The notes under the pieces: generated by a model
Seen by the model: the letters and a program-made list of their open reading frames with translations, nothing else
Told to the model about the DNA's origin: nothing
Databases searched by the model: none
Position numbers and translations under genes: made by a program
Assembly: GCA_938045545.1 (NCBI GenBank)
Contig: CALIBN010000012.1
Span: 1 to 64,000 of the forward strand
Origin: an uncultured archaeon
GTDB taxonomy: Archaea; Thermoproteota; EX4484-205; JAAOZP01
DNA length: 64,000 nt
Direction: 5' to 3'
Shown here: one piece after another, positions 62,126 to 64,000 of the stretch
Layout of the letters: every line of letters begins with the position of its first letter
Numbering within the stretch: the first letter of the stretch is position 1

Positions 62126-62243
62126 AGCCCGGTCGTCTAGCGGTCAATGGGAGTAAGGCTTAGATCCCGACTAGGGATGGCGGGCTCTGGATCCCGCGTG
62201 GAGAAGAAACCCGTTGACGAGAGTTCGAATCTCTCCCGGGCTA
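62126..62243 (+). tRNA. tRNA-Gln (anticodon CTG) with two introns
   Basis: Acceptor AGCCCGG (62126-62132) pairs with CCGGGCT (62236-62242); T-arm GAGAG-TTCGAAT-CTCTC (62219-62235). The span is 118 nt. Intron 1 (62148-62174, 27 nt) sits in the D-arm at 21/22: its bulge-helix-bulge is GGTC/GACT with bulges AAT and AGG and inner stem GGGA/TCCC. Intron 2 (62191-62208, 18 nt) is at the usual 37/38. Splicing leaves a 73-nt tRNA with D-stem GTCT/GGAT, anticodon stem GCGGG/CCCGT, loop CTCTGGA and variable loop TGAC. CCA is not encoded. Confidence 0.85.
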
Positions 62244-62316
62244 CTACTTTTTCTCCCGTGTTCCCAAACTTAAAAACATGTTTAGGCTTAAAAGCCTAGT
62301 CTACGTAGCTATAGTG

Positions 62317-62667
62317 ATGAATCCAGAGCTCAGGAAAAGGTTCGTGGATTCCCTTGATTATCTTAGAAAGATGGATTTCTTCAAGGATTACTCCAATTTA
62401 ACATCCGAGGAGATTCTCGAGAAGATCTTTAACGGGTAAATCAATTATGCATATTGGTTGAATGAAAATGAAGGAAAGAGTATAGTAACGTTAGATTCGA
62501 AGCCATACGGATATTATTTAAAGGAATCAATAGAGAAAGATGAAGAGTACAGGATGAAGGAGGGCATTGCTAAAATAGACAATAAAATTTTCGTTTTTGA
62601 TACTAAGAGAGTCATAGTTGAGAAAGTGAGACGATGGTGTATAACGGACTTGGTCAATCCGTCTTAA
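62317..62667 (+). pseudogene. Unidentified gene with an in-frame TAA
   Basis: ATG 62317 (MNPELRKRFVDSLDYLRKMD...) leads to TAA 62437-62439, and the same frame continues as INYAYWLNENEGKSIVTLDS to TAA 62665-62667. Both parts look coding; a GAA-to-TAA change (NGEINYAYW) would explain the break. The product would be about 116 residues, not recognised. No other frame competes. Confidence 0.5.
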
Positions 62668-62795
62668 AAAGATTGGCAAGGATTTCAATAGGGTTTTACA
62701 ACCGCAAACATTAGAGAGGAATGTATAAAGAGTAGAAGAAAAGGAAGAATGCGGAACATATTTAAGGTTTACTTCACTTTTAGAGGGAAAGAGCA

Positions 62796-62993
62796 TTGTA
62801 CGAGATACTTTTAGACGGTGATTACTTTGATAGCCTTGGCATAAGTGAGATAAATAAGCTGATTGAAGATACAGGATACCAATATTATCATATATTTGGT
62901 GAAGACATAGTCATTGTTATGTTGACGGAAAATGAAGTAAATAAATTAGAACGCGAAAGAGGATGGAGGCTGATATTGCCTCAAGGCTCATAG
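62796..62993 (+). CDS. Small hypothetical protein, possibly a 5'-truncated remnant
   Basis: TTG 62796 to TAG 62991-62993, about 65 residues (YEILLDGDYFDSLGISEINK...). A related-looking reading (ATG 62750, MRNIFKVYFTFRGKEHC) precedes it in another frame, so an indel near 62790 may have split one gene. Not recognised. Confidence 0.35.
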   Translation: MYEILLDGDYFDSLGISEINKLIEDTGYQYYHIFGEDIVIVMLTENEVNKLERERGWRLILPQGS

Positions 62994-63125
62994 TTAGGAT
63001 TCTCAATTATTTTCTTTGGATCTATCACGGGCTCAACTCCACTTGAAAAATTAGATGCAAGAATCTCGTCTAAATCTTTAAGCAGCATGACAATAGGAAT
63101 GCCGTATAGAAGTATTGGGTAAAGA

Positions 63126-63323
63126 ATGGTCGAGTCTTTCCTCGAAAGGATTGAGGTCGATGTGGAGAAGCTGGGTGGAAAACCGGTTATTAAGGGTACC
63201 AGAATCCAGGTGGCCTTAATACTCGAGCTTGTAGCAAACGACATGAAGACTGAGGAAATAGTTAAAGAGTGCCCCGAGCTTCCCCCGAAGGACATTAAGG
63301 CCGCCTTTATGCAGCTAGTCTGA
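63126..63323 (+). CDS. DUF433 antitoxin-like protein
   Basis: 65 residues from ATG 63126: VEKLGGKPVIKGTRIQVALI, then ANDMKTEEIVKECPELPPKD and IKAAFMQLV, the GGKPxIxGTRI...L....ELxxxDI pattern of DUF433. These helix-turn-helix proteins pair with PIN-like DUF5615 proteins, found directly downstream here. The end is slightly short, perhaps trimmed. Confidence 0.82.
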   Translation: MVESFLERIEVDVEKLGGKPVIKGTRIQVALILELVANDMKTEEIVKECPELPPKDIKAAFMQLV

Positions 63324-63341
63324 CGGAGAAAGAGATACTGC

Positions 63342-63557
63342 TTGCACTCGAATAACCCTGCTTTCCTTATTGGCGAAAACCTTCCAGTATCGCTTAGAGA
63401 CGCTATTAGGCTTGCGGGATTTACCGCCTACAGGCCTGGCGACATGGGGCTTAAAGGAGCAAAGGATAGCGTCGTGGCCAAGTATGCATTAAATGAAAAG
63501 CTTATCCTAATTACGCTTGATAAGGCGCACGGCGGTAGCGGCGACGCCACCTCCTGA
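63342..63557 (+). pseudogene. DUF5615 PIN-like protein, C-terminally truncated
   Basis: From TTG 63342: FLIGENLPVSLRDAIRLAGF, YRPGDMGLKGAKDSVVAKYA and LILITLDKAHG, matching the DUF5615 Mut7-C-like PIN fold (DExLP... GAxDxxI... TxDxD). The first Asp is replaced by Gly (IGEN) and the family's C-terminal third is missing; similarity fades before a GCGCGCGC tract at 63609-63616. Probably an inactive toxin partner of the DUF433 protein. Confidence 0.6.
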
Positions 63558-63681
63558 AGGAACTTTATCAACTCTGACTTGAGCGGAAAGGCATCGTAGA
63601 AATCGCCGGCGCGCGCTTTATAGTTTGTCGGAGAAAGCTATTTATACGATGCTTATGATAAAGACTTAGAGGTGAGGGTGC

Positions 63682-64000
63682 ATTTTAAGCTGGAACTTTG
63701 AAAGTAGTAGACCTAGAGTAAAGTATCCTAAGCTTCTACTGCTTATTTTAAGCTATGTAATAGCGTTTGCCTTGTTCGCGGAAAGATCTTATGCTCCTCT
63801 TCACGAGATGTTGATCAGCTTGGGATATTTCGGAACCTTTTTAGCAGGGTTTCTCTATGCTTACGCCTTCACGGCTGCGCCGGCAGCCTCAATACTGCTA
63901 ATACTTGCTGAAGAACACAGCATGTTTTTCGCTGGGCTCACTGCTGGTTTCGGCGCCTTGTTAGGCGACCTCATCATATTTTACTTTGTAAGAAATGTTT
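63682..64000 (+). CDS. Membrane protein, partial (runs off the right end)
   Basis: The frame is open from 63682 to the window end with at least three membrane segments (LLLLILSYVIAFALF, GYFGTFLAGFLYAYAF, FFAGLTAGFGALLGDLIIFYF). There is no ATG before 63799; an SD-like GAGGTGA (63669-63675) precedes an ATT at 63682, which may be a rare start, or a TTG further in may be used. A family of small archaeal membrane proteins of unknown function looks similar, but no name is given. Confidence 0.6.
   Translation, partial: MLSWNFESSRPRVKYPKLLLLILSYVIAFALFAERSYAPLHEMLISLGYFGTFLAGFLYAYAFTAAPAASILLILAEEHSMFFAGLTAGFGALLGDLIIFYFVRNV

Noticed and set aside
1-64000. CRISPR array
   Set aside because: No regularly spaced direct repeats of 24-37 bases were seen anywhere, and no cas-like protein is encoded.

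Overview
The window is archaeal and most likely from a thermophilic member of the Thermoproteota/TACK group. Evidence for this: a TATA-binding protein gene, CTP-dependent riboflavin kinase, LysW-carrier lysine/arginine biosynthesis, a class I lysyl-tRNA synthetase, the archaeal HMG-CoA synthase/thiolase/DUF35 set, fused ADP-forming acyl-CoA synthetase, two tRNA genes with introns (two of the three introns at non-canonical positions), many VapBC-type modules, and TATA boxes about 25-30 nt before start codons, as expected for leaderless mRNAs. The exact lineage cannot be fixed from sequence reading alone.

Layout. 1-7.5 kb is an AT-rich accessory region of gene fragments around two large unassigned proteins: a winged-helix/PLD-like protein and a protein with a PD-(D/E)XK nuclease motif. 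7.5-9.5 kb carries TBP, riboflavin kinase and a tautomerase. 9.5-11.2 kb holds two vapBC units (one decayed) bracketed by truncated copies of the TBP 5' end. 11.3-16.4 kb is a three-gene exported-protein cassette. 16.5-19.3 kb is toxin-antitoxin territory: AbrB/PIN, AbiEi/AbiEii and a decayed AbrB/PIN copy.

19.3-31.4 kb holds housekeeping and catabolic genes (CoA-binding protein, CopB-type ATPase, URO-D-like protein, M28 peptidase, dipeptide epimerase, LMW phosphatase/arsenate reductase, acylphosphatase) followed by lysY-Z-J-K. 31.4-34.5 kb is an insertion of decayed genes (TGT-like protein, LAGLIDADG endonuclease, unknown ORFs) that separates lysYZJK from lysX-lysW-argG (34.5-36.8 kb). 36.9-43.4 kb has a surface protein, a sugar kinase/aldolase/dehydrogenase cluster and a DJ-1/PfpI protein. 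43.4-48.9 kb has an endonuclease IV-like protein, the mevalonate entry genes and LysRS.

48.9-64 kb: an intron-containing tRNA-Arg, GH172-like and nucleoside hydrolase genes, a broken UbiA prenyltransferase, photolyase, an acyl-CoA cluster (CoA hydrolase-GNAT, ADP-forming acyl-CoA synthetase, BioD/DRTGG protein), a P2-type ATPase, a doubly interrupted tRNA-Gln, and a final patch of broken small genes including a DUF433/DUF5615 pair.

Main themes: (i) coherent pathways (LysW biosynthesis, HMG-CoA formation, acetyl-CoA/acetate conversion); (ii) heavy local duplication and decay of small toxin-antitoxin and accessory genes, with partial copies often ending at short GC-palindromes; (iii) unassigned proteins that could be new defence or cell-surface systems. 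Frames, motifs and palindromes were read directly from the sequence; family names rest on motif recognition without database searches.
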